From the NCBI RefSeq assembly GCF_900129935.1, contig NZ_FQXJ01000023.1, forward strand, positions 1-64,000: 64,000 bases of DNA. Direction: 5' to 3'. The notes under the pieces are model-generated. The model did no database searches, was not told the DNA's origin, and was given only the letters and a program-made list of their open reading frames with translations. Below, piece after piece: positions 23,825 through 33,012 of the stretch. The position numbers and the translations under genes were made by a program. The DNA is from Desulfosporosinus lacus DSM 15449 (GTDB lineage: Bacteria > Bacillota > Desulfitobacteriia > Desulfitobacteriales > Desulfitobacteriaceae). Position 1 is the stretch's first letter. The number at the start of each line of letters is the position of its first letter.

Positions 23825-25231
23825 TTAGTCCCTAATAAAATCAGTTTCTATCTTTGACACTGTTCTCATATTTAAATCCACAATGACCTCATACAAAGTG
23901 TTAAGCTCGATAATTTCGAGGTTCTTAAACCTCGAAGAATCTCTTAGCGTATTTTTTGCTATATAGACTCGCTTAAAACCCATTCTGTCTATTTCCCGTA
24001 TACGCGCCTCAATTGAAGGAACTTTTTTCAATTCTCCTGTTAATCCAACATCCGCTACAAATACAGTATCATTGGGAATGGCTTTATCTTTAATAGAAGA
24101 AACAATACACATGATAATAGCCAGGCTTGCAGATTGTTCTTTGAGCTGAAGACCACCTGTTGTTTTAATGACCACATTTTTATCGTATAGGTTGATCTTT
24201 CCTCTCTGTTCCAAGATAGAGATAAGGGTGTTTAATTGATCTCTTCTCAAGCACTCTGCAATTCTAGAGGGATAGGGAGTAAAAGACTTGGATACGAGAC
24301 TTTCTACTTCCGCAATAATTGGGCGTGTTCCTTCTTTGATCACAGTTAAGGCGCTTCCTGAAACTGTTTGTCCCTCTCCCCTTTGAGTCATAAAGAACTC
24401 TGACGGGTTATCGATGGACAGCATTCCTTGTTCAGTCATTGAGAAGAAACCTATTTCACCTGTACTTCCGAATCGATTCTTCGAACACCAAGCTCCCCTT
24501 AATTCTTCCCCGTTTTCTCCGTTAAGAATTAACACAGCGTCGACCAAGTGCTCTAACGCACGAAGTCCCGCGATTTCATCATCTTTAGTCATTTGCCCTA
24601 CCATTATCACGGCCCTTGGACGACTGTTATTTTTCGCTATTTTTAGAAGTTCATTGGCGCACTCCATTGTTTGGATAGGTGAACCTGGTCGGGAATTATG
24701 TTCTTCAAGGGTGAACGTCTGGATACTGTCAATAATGATCAAATCAGGATCAAGTTCCTCAATTGAGGTTAAAACATGGTTCATACTAGTATCCGAATAT
24801 ACCCATATGTTACTCTTGCTTCCTTTTAGAATTCTGTCAGAGCGATTTTTGATTTGACTGTCACTCTCTTCGGCCGAAGCATATAAAACCTTGTAGCCCT
24901 TATTTGCAACATCATCTGCTACTTGCAAAAGCAAAGTTGATTTTCCTGCACCTGGCCGTGCTGTTAATATAATGATTGAATCCTTGACGATGCCTCCACC
25001 CAAGACTCGGTTAAATTCACTAATGCTCGTCACTATTCTATCGCTATTGCCAGGTAAAACCTCCGATAACCTCTTCGGAGATGTTTTTCTCTTGCTTGTC
25101 GAAGACGTCGTTTTTAGTTGACTCTCTGATTCTTCAAACGTATTCCATTCCTCGCATTTTGGGCACTTTCCTAACCATCTTAGACTTTCAGCCCCACAAT
25201 TAGAACACCGATAAATTACCTTAATCTTCAT
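23825..25231 (-). CDS. radA: DNA repair protein RadA
   Basis: The 468-residue protein has the RadA layout: an N-terminal zinc ribbon (CSNCGAESLRWLGKCPKCEEW), a RecA-like ATPase with Walker A ARPGAGKS, the RadA-specific KNRFGSTGE motif and a C-terminal Lon-protease-like domain (about 300-460). RadA acts as a branch-migration helicase in recombination. The gene is the usual neighbour of clpC in Firmicutes, but here a strong hairpin separates them, so radA probably has its own promoter in the 38 bases before its start or is reached by read-through. Confidence 0.95.
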   Translation of the reverse strand: MKIKVIYRCSNCGAESLRWLGKCPKCEEWNTFEESESQLKTTSSTSKRKTSPKRLSEVLPGNSDRIVTSISEFNRVLGGGIVKDSIIILTARPGAGKSTLLLQVADDVANKGYKVLYASAEESDSQIKNRSDRILKGSKSNIWVYSDTSMNHVLTSIEELDPDLIIIDSIQTFTLEEHNSRPGSPIQTMECANELLKIAKNNSRPRAVIMVGQMTKDDEIAGLRALEHLVDAVLILNGENGEELRGAWCSKNRFGSTGEIGFFSMTEQGMLSIDNPSEFFMTQRGEGQTVSGSALTVIKEGTRPIIAEVESLVSKSFTPYPSRIAECLRRDQLNTLISILEQRGKINLYDKNVVIKTTGGLQLKEQSASLAIIMCIVSSIKDKAIPNDTVFVADVGLTGELKKVPSIEARIREIDRMGFKRVYIAKNTLRDSSRFKNLEIIELNTLYEVIVDLNMRTVSKIETDFIRD

Positions 25232-25313
25232 CTAACGCCCCATTTCCCAAGGCACTATCTGATGCCTGAATAATAATGTGCTTCTAACACTAACCATCCC
25301 CATGCCTAATATA

Positions 25314-25341
25314 GCAGGGGCAATTCATAAATTGCCCCTGC
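25314..25341 (-). terminator. Terminator after clpC
   Basis: Stem GCAGGGGCAATT / AATTGCCCCTGC with a four-base loop, 39 bases beyond the clpC stop. It likely ends the ctsR-mcsA-mcsB-clpC transcript. Confidence 0.7.
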
Positions 25342-25379
25342 ATCCCTTGACAAATATCTGCGTGTATTAAACACATAGA

Positions 25380-27821
25380 TTAGATCTTGGTAAACTTCAT
25401 CTTTCCATCTTCTGCTTCGACACGAATTCGGTCTCCATTTTTAAATTCCCCTTGAAGTATTTTCTCAGAGAGTGCATCTTCAATTAACCTTTGAATAGCT
25501 CTCCGAAGAGGACGTGCTCCAAAAATCGGATCGTTTCCCTCCTTAGCAACTAGCTCGACAGCACTTTTTTCAACCTCAAGCGCTAAACCATTTTCACTTA
25601 AACGCTTGTTCACCTGACGAATTAGAATTTCAGAGATTTTGACTAGATGTTCTTCTTGGAGGGAATGGAAGACCACTATCTCGTCAATTCGATTTAGAAA
25701 CTCCGGGCGGAAGGAGCGTTTCAGCTCTTCCATTACATATCCGCGCATATTTCGATAATCTGTCTTTTCATCTTTTTTAGGTGCAAAGCCCATAGCTTCT
25801 TTTTTAAGGAAGGAAGATCCTACATTGGATGTCATGATTATTACAGTATTTCGGAAGTCGACTGTCCTTCCTTTAGTATCAGTTAAACGTCCGTCTTCAA
25901 GAACTTGGAGTAAAATATTGAAAGCTTCAGGATGGGCCTTTTCAATCTCATCCAACAAAACAACACTATAGGGTTTTCGCCTTACCGCTTCTGTAAGTTG
26001 ACCCCCTTCATCATGCCCCACATATCCCGGAGGTGCTCCTACAAGTCGGGAAACTGCATGTTTCTCCATATACTCTGACATATCGATACGAATCAGCGCC
26101 TTTTCATCCCCAAACATTCCCTCTGCTAGAGCTCGCCCCAGTTCGGTTTTCCCGACTCCTGTTGGTCCGAGGAAAATAAAGGAACCGATTGGACGCTTTG
26201 GATCCTTCAACCCTGCCCGTGCTCGGCGAACTGCTCGAGCAACCGCAGTGACTGCATCCTCTTGTCCAATGAGTCGTTGATGAAGGAGATCCTCCAGATG
26301 AAGCAGACGTTCACTTTCCTCTTCTGCAAGTTTTTTGACAGGTATTCCTGTCCAACTTGCAACAATTTGAGCAATGTCGTCTTCAGTAACCATAGCATTT
26401 TCTTTATAACGTTGGTTTTGCCAAGCTCCACGTTGTTCAGCCAACTCCGCTCGTAATTTTTGTTCTTGATCACGGAATTGCGCAGCTTTCTCAAATTCCT
26501 GACTGGAAACGGCCGCTTCTTTCTCTTTTTTCAATCGTTCCGTTTCTTCCTCCAGTAATTTCAAATCAGGCGGCGCCGTAAAGCTTGCTAACCGAACTCG
26601 CGAAGCTGCTTCATCCATCAAGTCTATAGCCTTATCTGGCAAGAAGCGGTCCGCAATATAACGATCAGACAGGCGGGCGGCAGCCTCAATAGATTCATCG
26701 GTTATTTTCACCCGATGATGAGCCTCATACCGATCCCTCAAACCATGGAGTATCACGATGGCTTCCTCTACAGTCGGCTCACCGACTGTGATAGGTTGGA
26801 AACGACGTTCTAAAGCGGAATCTTTCTCGATGTATTTTCGGTATTCTTCTAATGTTGTCGCTCCAATGCATTGCAGTTCACCCCTGGCTAAAGCGGGTTT
26901 CAAAATATTTGCTGCATCAATTGCACCTTCTGCTGCTCCCGCTCCTATCAAGGTATGCAGCTCATCTATAAAGAGAATGATGTTTCCGTCCGCTCGGATC
27001 TCCTCCATAACTTTCTTTAAGCGCTCTTCGAATTCACCACGGTATTTGCTTCCTGCCACCATTGCCGAAAGGTCTAAAGTAATGACTCGTTTGTTTACTA
27101 GAATTTCCGGCACTCTATTACTAACAATACCTTGTGCTAATCCCTCTGCTATCGCTGTTTTACCAACACCGGGTTCTCCTATCAACGCAGGATTATTTTT
27201 CGTACGCCGGCTTAAAACCTGAATTACCCGTTCTATTTCCTTTTCTCTTCCAATTACAGGGTCAAGACGTCCTTCGCGCGCTTGCAAAGTAAGGTCGCGA
27301 CCAAACTCATTCAAAGCAGGTGTGTTCACAGGACCGGCATTTTTAGAAGGTTGAATAGCATTTGGGGCAGGTATCGAAGATTCATCCAATTCTCCACCCA
27401 ATAATTTAACGACTTGTTTCCATACTCTTTCAGGACCTACATTAAGGTTTGCCAAGATGCGAGCTGCAATTCCCTCTCCCTCCATAATAAGACCTAAAAG
27501 CAAGTGTTCTGTTCCAATATAATTAACCTCTTGCCGATGAGCTTCCTCATTCGCCAATTCCAAGACCCTTTTTACTCGAGGGGTGAATCCAACTTCCCCT
27601 TTGATAGGCTGACCCACCCCAGTGATTTGTTCAATCTGATTCTGTATTTTTGCAAGGTCCAAATTCATTCCTGTCAAGGCTTGCGCAGCAATGCCTTCCC
27701 CTTCTTGAATAAGCCCCAGCAAAATGTGCTCAGTCCCTACCACTTGATGGCCCATTCGTTTGGCTGCATCATGGGCTATAGCTAATACTTTCTCGGCACG
27801 TTCAGTATAACGACCCTTCAT
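25380..27821 (-). CDS. clpC: ATP-dependent Clp protease ATP-binding subunit ClpC
   Basis: An 813-residue class I Clp/Hsp100 unfoldase: two N-terminal Clp repeat units (1-145), AAA module 1 with GEPGVGKT, a UVR-type coiled middle domain ([12 protein letters not shown]), AAA module 2 with GPTGVGKTE, and a C-terminal D2-small domain. The family-standard length and the UVR middle domain identify ClpC, which binds MecA or McsB adaptors and feeds proteins to ClpP. It is the fourth gene of the CtsR-regulated operon, 98 bases after mcsB. Confidence 0.97.
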   Translation of the reverse strand: MKGRYTERAEKVLAIAHDAAKRMGHQVVGTEHILLGLIQEGEGIAAQALTGMNLDLAKIQNQIEQITGVGQPIKGEVGFTPRVKRVLELANEEAHRQEVNYIGTEHLLLGLIMEGEGIAARILANLNVGPERVWKQVVKLLGGELDESSIPAPNAIQPSKNAGPVNTPALNEFGRDLTLQAREGRLDPVIGREKEIERVIQVLSRRTKNNPALIGEPGVGKTAIAEGLAQGIVSNRVPEILVNKRVITLDLSAMVAGSKYRGEFEERLKKVMEEIRADGNIILFIDELHTLIGAGAAEGAIDAANILKPALARGELQCIGATTLEEYRKYIEKDSALERRFQPITVGEPTVEEAIVILHGLRDRYEAHHRVKITDESIEAAARLSDRYIADRFLPDKAIDLMDEAASRVRLASFTAPPDLKLLEEETERLKKEKEAAVSSQEFEKAAQFRDQEQKLRAELAEQRGAWQNQRYKENAMVTEDDIAQIVASWTGIPVKKLAEEESERLLHLEDLLHQRLIGQEDAVTAVARAVRRARAGLKDPKRPIGSFIFLGPTGVGKTELGRALAEGMFGDEKALIRIDMSEYMEKHAVSRLVGAPPGYVGHDEGGQLTEAVRRKPYSVVLLDEIEKAHPEAFNILLQVLEDGRLTDTKGRTVDFRNTVIIMTSNVGSSFLKKEAMGFAPKKDEKTDYRNMRGYVMEELKRSFRPEFLNRIDEIVVFHSLQEEHLVKISEILIRQVNKRLSENGLALEVEKSAVELVAKEGNDPIFGARPLRRAIQRLIEDALSEKILQGEFKNGDRIRVEAEDGKMKFTKI

Positions 27822-27919
27822 AAATCTTTCATCCTTTCCTGTTCGCAGTTATTTATAGTTAGCGTTCGGTGAAGAGCTAAGAATTTCTGCTTGCATCTTG
27901 TCTCGTTTTTTCGTAGGCT

Positions 27920-28960
27920 TCACGCGATTCGTTCTCGTATCAAGCGAGCCCGTTCCTCATCACGTTGACTGGGGTCAAGTTCTCGATCGAGGATATATTG
28001 CAAACATCCCGGACGGGTATCGACGATTAACGTCGCAAAGCAATCCTTAGTCTTGGGCAGTAATCCCATATCTGTTCCTAACCGATCATGGGACAAAAGA
28101 TGTATCGCATCTTCCGATGAGAGTAACCGTGCATTTTGTAAGGTTCCCCTGGCCCGCCAGACTTTGTCTTCTAAGTGTATAGGAGTTTGCTGACGAAGAA
28201 GTTCACGTGCCTGAAGCTCATGCTCAACAATCTGTCGGGTTACTGCATCTAAATGAGTTAAAATATCCTCTTCACTCTTCCCAAGTGTAATCTGGTTAGA
28301 AACTTGAAAGATGTGTCCGAAGGCTTGAGAGCCTTCGCCATATAACCCCCGTACGGCTAACCCCAAGCGAGTTACCGCCCCTAAGACCTGCTGAACTTGC
28401 TTCGTGATAACCAAGCCCGGCAAATGGACCATAACTGAAGCTCTGAGTCCAGTCCCTACATTTGTAGGACAAGCCGTAAGATATCCTTGACTTTCCCTGT
28501 AGGCAAAATCAAGTTTTGCTTCCAAAAGATCATCTAACTCTGTTGCTAAACGGTGTGATTCTAAAAGCTGATTGCCCGGTAAAAGCACTTGAACTCTTAG
28601 GTGATCTTCTTCATTAACCATCACTGCATAACGGTGATCAGGGGCTAACGCCACACCCCGCGCTCCAGTTGCCCCTCCTAAACTCGGACTGATCAAATGC
28701 TTTTCTATGAGAACTTGTTGCTCAATACTATTCAGTTCTGTTAGAGGTATATAACTGAGTTCCTTATTCTCCCCTTCTGTATCGGTTAAAACTTGGGCAA
28801 CAGTTTTCTCAACCTGAGCGGCACCTTCCTGGCTTAGACCATGGGGAAAAGGGAAATCCTCAAGGTTACGTGCCAATCTAACCCGACTGCTAATAACGAC
28901 CGGAGAATCGGTTTCACTCATCCAGGCGCTGTGCTGTAAAAGAAGCTCTTTACGAATCAC
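27920..28960 (-). CDS. mcsB: Protein arginine kinase McsB
   Basis: A 346-residue guanidino-kinase-fold enzyme that phosphorylates arginines and marks proteins for ClpCP. Visible motifs are SSRVRLARNLEDFPFP, HLRVQVLLPG, CPTNVGTGLRASVMVHLPGL with the catalytic cysteine, and RARGTLQNARLLSS. The likely start is a GTG at 28960 behind CTGGAGGGG, overlapping the mcsA end by 11 bases; an ATG-like start at 28987 lacks such a site. It is the third gene of the operon. Confidence 0.95.
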   Translation of the reverse strand: MIRKELLLQHSAWMSETDSPVVISSRVRLARNLEDFPFPHGLSQEGAAQVEKTVAQVLTDTEGENKELSYIPLTELNSIEQQVLIEKHLISPSLGGATGARGVALAPDHRYAVMVNEEDHLRVQVLLPGNQLLESHRLATELDDLLEAKLDFAYRESQGYLTACPTNVGTGLRASVMVHLPGLVITKQVQQVLGAVTRLGLAVRGLYGEGSQAFGHIFQVSNQITLGKSEEDILTHLDAVTRQIVEHELQARELLRQQTPIHLEDKVWRARGTLQNARLLSSEDAIHLLSHDRLGTDMGLLPKTKDCFATLIVDTRPGCLQYILDRELDPSQRDEERARLIRERIA

Positions 28961-29465
28961 TTTTTTCCCCTCCAGCCGATTGCTCAATTTTACGAATCTG
29001 ATCCCTTACTACAGCAGCCTCCTCAAACGCTTCTTGCTGAATCAAGGCTTGAAGAGTTTCCTTCAGCTTTCTTTGTTCCATGCGTTTTATGAGAGTTGCT
29101 CCTCGTCTTGCAGGGATTTTACCCACATTTTGACCTCCGCCATGAACACGTCGCAGTAAGGGCTCAAGTTGAGTTTCAAAGGTCTCATAACAGGTACTGC
29201 ATCCCAGCTTTCCGACTTGCGTAATTTGGGAAAAGCTAAGTCCACATTTAGGGCATGCTGTCTCCGTTGGTTGGTCCTTTGCAGTGGAATTAAAGCCAAA
29301 AAGTGCTTGTAAAAACTCCGGCACAATGGCGGGGTGGAAGACAAAACTTACTTCTTGGGTTTTTTTAGCACAAGACTCGCAAAGATACACCTCACGAGTA
29401 TTCCCGTTTTCTGTTATAAACAATTGCATAATTGCCTCTTGCTGTTTACAATGCTGACAAAGCAT
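28950..29465 (-). CDS. mcsA: McsA, zinc-finger activator of McsB
   Basis: A 171-residue protein with two CxxC zinc modules in the N-terminal part (CQHCKQQ, CESCAKK) and a further pair (CPKCGLS, CSTCYE), followed by a C-terminal UVR domain (QALIQQEAFEEAAVVRDQIRKIEQ). McsA binds and stimulates McsB and assists CtsR inactivation. The ATG at 29465 lies behind TAAGGAGG; nine upstream codons in the open frame are excluded. It begins 14 bases after the ctsR stop. Confidence 0.93.
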   Translation of the reverse strand: MLCQHCKQQEAIMQLFITENGNTREVYLCESCAKKTQEVSFVFHPAIVPEFLQALFGFNSTAKDQPTETACPKCGLSFSQITQVGKLGCSTCYETFETQLEPLLRRVHGGGQNVGKIPARRGATLIKRMEQRKLKETLQALIQQEAFEEAAVVRDQIRKIEQSAGGEKSDS

Positions 29466-29478
29466 TTTCAAAACCTCC

Positions 29479-29949
29479 TTAGACCAAATCATCCCGACTT
29501 AGGGTTGTTAAAATATCTTTCATTAAACACGCGCGGAGCGTATCCCAATCTCTGAATTCTCCCCCTAAATTGTTTCCAGAAAGCAGGCTCTTAATCAGGG
29601 CTGCTTCTCTAGTCGTCAACAGTTCCTCATCCAAAAGTCTCTCTACCAAAGCGTTGGATCGAGCACGAGAAAGCTGTTCTCCAATCAATTGCCTTATAAC
29701 ATGTTGATACTGCCCCTCAATTCCCAGACCTAAGCGGATAATCCTCAGGTATCCCCCACCCCCTCGGCGACTTTCAACGAGGTATCCGCGTTCAACCGTA
29801 AAACGAGTGTCGAGAACGTAGTTAATCTGGGATGGTACACATGAGAACTCACCCGCAAGTTCGCTTCGTTGCAGCACAATGTATCCTTCTGTTGTCTTTT
29901 CCAAGATCTGTTTCAAGTATTCTTCAATGCGATCCGCTAGGTTTCCCAT
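29479..29949 (-). CDS. ctsR: CtsR, repressor of class III heat-shock genes
   Basis: The 156-residue protein shows the CtsR winged-helix (LAGEFSCVPSQINYVLDTRFT) and its arginine-glycine wing (ESRRGGGGYLRI), the element inserted into the operator minor groove. CtsR represses its own operon and other clp genes until heat or McsB releases it. Its start follows AAGGAG. A direct-repeat operator lies 44 bases upstream. Confidence 0.95.
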   Translation of the reverse strand: MGNLADRIEEYLKQILEKTTEGYIVLQRSELAGEFSCVPSQINYVLDTRFTVERGYLVESRRGGGGYLRIIRLGLGIEGQYQHVIRQLIGEQLSRARSNALVERLLDEELLTTREAALIKSLLSGNNLGGEFRDWDTLRACLMKDILTTLSRDDLV

Positions 29950-29993
29950 TGTTTTGTCTCCTTGTCAACGTAATATTTCTGCAGCACATATCA

Positions 29994-30048
29994 TTGACCT
30001 TTCCTGACCTTCTATTTATATGATACCCAAATTCTAATGATTTTGCAA
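29994..30048 (-). promoter_or_regulatory. Promoter and CtsR operator of the clpC operon
   Basis: On the minus strand TTGCAA (30043-30048) and TATCAT (30020-30025) are 17 bases apart. Downstream, AGGTCAGGAAAGGTCAA (29994-30010) fits the CtsR heptad direct repeat GGTCAAA-N3-GGTCAAA with small deviations, over the transcription start region. Confidence 0.8.
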
Positions 30049-30131
30049 AGATTTTTTCAAAAAAAAATGGGAAGGCTTTCATTTCTTATAAACAAGCCCC
30101 CCCACTTAAATAATTATGAAATTATTAACTG

Positions 30132-30431
30132 CTAATCAGAAAATAAGACAAAGTAGAACCATGATGATAGGGTTAAAACACCAACACTGCCCAACAGCCA
30201 TATTACAGGCTGTCCTTCAAGTCGCCTGGAATCAGTTCCCTTTTTCTGCGAAAAAGAGTCCTCTGCTTGCTTTGCAGGTTGGGAGACCGACGGTTTTTCT
30301 AGAGATTCACCCAGCTTTCGCATTCCCCCTTTAGACGAGGTTACGCGAGGGGATACGTCATTCCATTGTAATGAGCCCTGTAGCATAAGTTCAAGTTCCT
30401 TGGAACTTAGCAAAACATATTTCTCTTTCAT
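30132..30431 (-). CDS. Small protein with C-terminal membrane segment
   Basis: No family recognised. The ATG at 30431 is preceded by GTGGAGG. The 99 residues comprise an N-terminal ordered part (KYVLLSSKELELMLQGSL), a hydrophilic middle rich in Ser, Lys and Gln, and a C-terminal hydrophobic span (VIWLLGSVGVLTLSSWFYFV) that would anchor it with the N-terminus in the cytoplasm. It stands alone between ctsR and a decayed peptidase gene. Confidence 0.6.
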   Translation of the reverse strand: MKEKYVLLSSKELELMLQGSLQWNDVSPRVTSSKGGMRKLGESLEKPSVSQPAKQAEDSFSQKKGTDSRRLEGQPVIWLLGSVGVLTLSSWFYFVLFSD

Positions 30432-30612
30432 GGTTGCCTCCACTTACTCGGATCATTCTTCTAAGATAATTTGACCTTAAAGATTTAATATTCGGAAACT
30501 ATTATGCTAAAAAACTATAACTCGCAAATCATAGTCAAGCTGATAGTTTGGATAAGTGCACCGAAGGCACATGCCCCATAGAATGGGATTTTCTATATAA
30601 TTCGCGACCCAT

Positions 30613-30641
30613 GAAAAAAATCCCTGCCGCTTAGGCAGGGA
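30613..30641 (-). terminator. Intrinsic terminator after the decayed peptidase gene
   Basis: Stem TCCCTGCC / GGCAGGGA with a five-base loop, followed on the minus strand by seven T residues. Confidence 0.8.
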
Positions 30642-30732
30642 CATTTGTCCTGAAATGTCTACAAAATGAATCAATTTTTACCATCAACTTCATTTTATTA
30701 ACAGCTTATGGCTAAATGAACACTTTCATTTC

Positions 30733-31021
30733 TTAAAGTACCATCAATTCCCTCGGTGTTACCGATAAATATCGGGCACCCAATTCAGCCTCGATAACAA
30801 CCGTATCCTCAATTCCAACAACTCCTACACTCGGAAAAACAAACTTGGGTTCAATGGCTACTACCATTCCAGTTTTTATAGACATGAACATTTTGAGCCG
30901 TTCCACTAAAATAGAGGGTATCTGCCCGTTGGACTAAAAGTGCTCCTTCGATCCCTCTTTTCTGGAGATTTACCTGTAAATTAGAAACTCGTTCTTGCAA
31001 TTCTTCTATAGGTATTCTCAT
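30733..31021 (-). pseudogene. Internally deleted M24 (Xaa-Pro) peptidase gene
   Basis: Behind a GGAGGAG site, an ATG at 31021 opens a frame with the start of a creatinase/prolidase N-terminal domain (GALLVQRADTLYFSGTAQNVHVY), which ends after 56 residues. From about 30885 a different frame gives the end of the M24 catalytic domain (TGMVVAIEPKFVFPSVGVVG, then IEDTVVI) and stops at 30733. An intact protein would be about 360-400 residues, so some 300 central residues, including most metal ligands, are missing. The retained start signal and terminator show this was recently a working gene. Confidence 0.75.
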
Positions 31022-31174
31022 TATTCTCCTCCATTTTTATGTAATATTCAGAATGTTGTATCTATAATTATGTTTATATTTTATAGAATTGCAAGTATTA
31101 ATTTTTGAATTATTGTTTTAGCGTTATTTGGTTTCTATGATGTCTACTTGAGAAGACAATTCTGCCTATTGTAA

Positions 31175-31200
31175 AGCCGAGTAGGTATCCCTACTCGGCT
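31175..31200 (-). terminator. Terminator after rubrerythrin
   Basis: Perfect stem AGCCGAGTAG / CTACTCGGCT, six-base loop, starting right at the rubrerythrin stop; T-run short. Confidence 0.65.
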
Positions 31201-31207
31201 GTGATGC

Positions 31208-31795
31208 TTAATACTTCTCTGGCAGTTCTTCAAAATATCCCTGAGGGTGTGCACAAGCCGGACATGTATCCGGTGCATCTGGGCCTTCGTGAATATAGCC
31301 ACAGTTTGTACATTTCCATACAGTCGCAGTATCTTTACTAAAAATTGTGCCCTTTTCAATCCCATCAGCATAATGGTCAAAACGAGTCATATGGTGCTTT
31401 TCTACTTCAGCAATTGTCTGAAATACTCTGGCTATATCGGAGAATCCTTCCCTTTCTGCAACAGTTGCGAACTTAGAATAGATTTCAGACCATTCTTCTT
31501 TTTCTCCAGCTGCAGCAGCCCTTAAATTTGTCAGGGTGTCTTTATAAACTAACGGATAATCAGCATCAACATGTATAATGTCAGTTTCTTCCCCCGTATG
31601 TGCAACGAGAAGTTTGTAGAACACTTTAGCGTGTTCCTTTTCGTTAGCGGCCGTTTCCTCAAAAACAGCTTGGATATGTTGATATCCTTCATTCTTAGCA
31701 ACCCCAGCAAAAAAAGCATAACGATTACGTGCCTGAGACTCACCTGCAAAGGCATTGCTTAGGTTTTTGAATGTTTCGGTTCCTGAGAACTTCAT
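31208..31795 (-). CDS. Rubrerythrin
   Basis: The 195-residue protein has an N-terminal ferritin-like four-helix domain with the di-iron glutamates (SQARNRYAFFAG, ANEKEHAKVF, EVEKHHMTRF) and a C-terminal rubredoxin domain (CTNCGYIHEG, then CPACAHPQGYF). Rubrerythrin reduces hydrogen peroxide to water in anaerobes, drawing electrons through rubredoxin. Length and domain order are standard. It has AAAAAGGAG in front and appears monocistronic. Confidence 0.95.
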   Translation of the reverse strand: MKFSGTETFKNLSNAFAGESQARNRYAFFAGVAKNEGYQHIQAVFEETAANEKEHAKVFYKLLVAHTGEETDIIHVDADYPLVYKDTLTNLRAAAAGEKEEWSEIYSKFATVAEREGFSDIARVFQTIAEVEKHHMTRFDHYADGIEKGTIFSKDTATVWKCTNCGYIHEGPDAPDTCPACAHPQGYFEELPEKY

Positions 31796-31938
31796 AATTC
31801 ACACTCCTTTTTAGGTAGTTTCTCAAATAGGCTGCAATTTATGCCAAATCGGATAACATCTTCCAACAACCCTAGATGGTTAAGTGACGATGTGCTTTGG
31901 CAAGGAGCTGGCTAAGATCAGATGGGGTAAGGGTTCCT

Positions 31939-32202
31939 TTATCCTCCTGCTGAAAGGAATCGTAAGCGAAAGGCCCTTATAATTTCCGGCCAATCCTCTT
32001 CGTCAACCCGAAAGATTACTTGTGTGGCTGGGATTTGAATTGACCCCAGGGTACAAGACCATGTATCACTTAGGTTAACTTCCCAGTTTGGGGCGAAATA
32101 TGTTCCCTTTCCATCCCACTTTCCTCCGATGGAGAGAAAATACTCTTCCAAATCACAGTGTGGCATTCCTCTCATTTCCAGAGAATATTCTTTGATTCCC
32201 AT
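31939..32202 (-). CDS. Small conserved-looking protein of unknown function
   Basis: No family recognised with confidence. An 87-residue soluble protein with a good ribosome site (AGAAGGAG) ten bases before ATG. It is rich in aromatic residues (W29, F36, W40, W48, W72 region) and has a compact alternating pattern suggestive of a beta-rich fold. It lies between rubrerythrin and the YgbA-like gene, in the same direction. Confidence 0.6.
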   Translation of the reverse strand: MGIKEYSLEMRGMPHCDLEEYFLSIGGKWDGKGTYFAPNWEVNLSDTWSCTLGSIQIPATQVIFRVDEEDWPEIIRAFRLRFLSAGG

Positions 32203-32270
32203 GGTACTTGCTCCTTCTTCTAATGGTTCTCAATTCTCAATTTAGAAATAATCAATTACTATTTTAATGA

Positions 32271-32543
32271 TTACTTTCTTAATCCGTCCCACAAATGCCT
32301 TATTGCTGCAATTGGATGATTATAAATCATCTTAGGTCCTGAATACCGCATAGTCTCTTGAATCTTTTTACGCATTTCTGGTTTATAACAATGCACTGTA
32401 CATTTTGCACAAGTTGGTTTGCTTTCTCCAAATTTGCAATGGTTGAGACGGTTCGTGGCATACTCTAACAATTCTTGGCATTCAGAACATAATTCACTGT
32501 CTGCAGAGTGGTGATGACCTTTACAATATAGCTTAATCATCAT
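32271..32543 (-). CDS. YgbA-like protein (nitrous oxide-stimulated promoter family)
   Basis: The 90 residues carry the family's cysteine/histidine pattern: LYCKGHHHS, LCSECQELLEYA, RLNHCKFGESKPTCAKCTVHCYKP, and the closing MRYSGPKMIYNHPIAAIRHL. The family is induced by nitrosative stress in enteric bacteria; the biochemical role is unsettled. Family members usually start with a segment like xRLEREKxTVxxM. That segment is present in frame just upstream (NRLEREKATAQ, 32544-32576) but without an ATG, GTG or TTG before the stop at about 32591. Either a rare start codon is used or the frame has a recent shift; I give the first standard start. Confidence 0.8.
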   Translation of the reverse strand: MMIKLYCKGHHHSADSELCSECQELLEYATNRLNHCKFGESKPTCAKCTVHCYKPEMRKKIQETMRYSGPKMIYNHPIAAIRHLWDGLRK

Positions 32544-32689
32544 CTGCGCGGTCGCTTTTTCACGCTCTAATCTATTAGATATTTCGACTCAACTCCATTT
32601 CAACTCAGCCCATTTTCGAGGCACATGCATGTTATTCATTAATCAGGGGATTCTACCTGTGAAACTTTTAAAGGAGGGTAAAATCAGTA

Positions 32690-32800
32690 ATGGCAAAGAA
32701 AACTAATAATAAGTCACGCAAACCTGATAACACCGAGAAAATTCCCCTTCCTCATGACTCTGATAAAATCGGGAAAGACGTATCAAAAGACCGGGTGTGA
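32690..32800 (+). CDS. 36-residue basic small protein
   Basis: A very good ribosome site (AAAGGAGGG, ten bases before ATG) precedes a 36-codon frame rich in Lys, Asp and Pro (starts MAKKTNNKSRKPDN, ends KDVSKDRV). Its stop codon sits in the loop of an intrinsic terminator, typical of a real short gene. The composition is like small acid-soluble or spore-associated peptides, but I cannot assign a family. It is too short for most gene finders. Confidence 0.65.
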   Translation: MAKKTNNKSRKPDNTEKIPLPHDSDKIGKDVSKDRV

Positions 32801-32813
32801 ACCCGGTTTTTTC
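32790..32813 (+). terminator. Terminator of the small-protein gene
   Basis: Stem ACCGGGT / ACCCGGT with a four-base loop containing the gene's stop codon, then six T residues. Confidence 0.85.
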
Positions 32814-32880
32814 TAGTACTGGTCCCCATGCCGCTAGGCATCTTCAAAGAAGGAACTGAGTTATTTGCAGGTTGTCAGAT

Positions 32881-32990
32881 TAGTGAACTCGTTCAGCTAA
32901 AGCTGAACCTCGAGACTTCAATGGGGGATTCTACCCCCACCGAAGTAGAATATGGAACACCCACTTGAAGAAGTGGGAGTCTCGGGATTT
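32881..32990 (+). repeat. Hairpin-rich repeat, copy B
   Basis: 110 bases starting TAGTGAACTCGTTCAGC and ending with a stem of CCCACTT / AAGTGGG and GTCTCGG. Inside are a GTTCAGC-TAAA-GCTGAAC stem and a GGGGG / CCCCC stem. It is nearly identical to copy C (52234) and shares both ends with copy A. No gene lies in it. The 470-base region between the YgbA-like and isomerase genes otherwise holds only the small gene. Confidence 0.7.
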
Positions 32991-33012
32991 ATAACCAGTA
33001 GTGTGATAGCTG

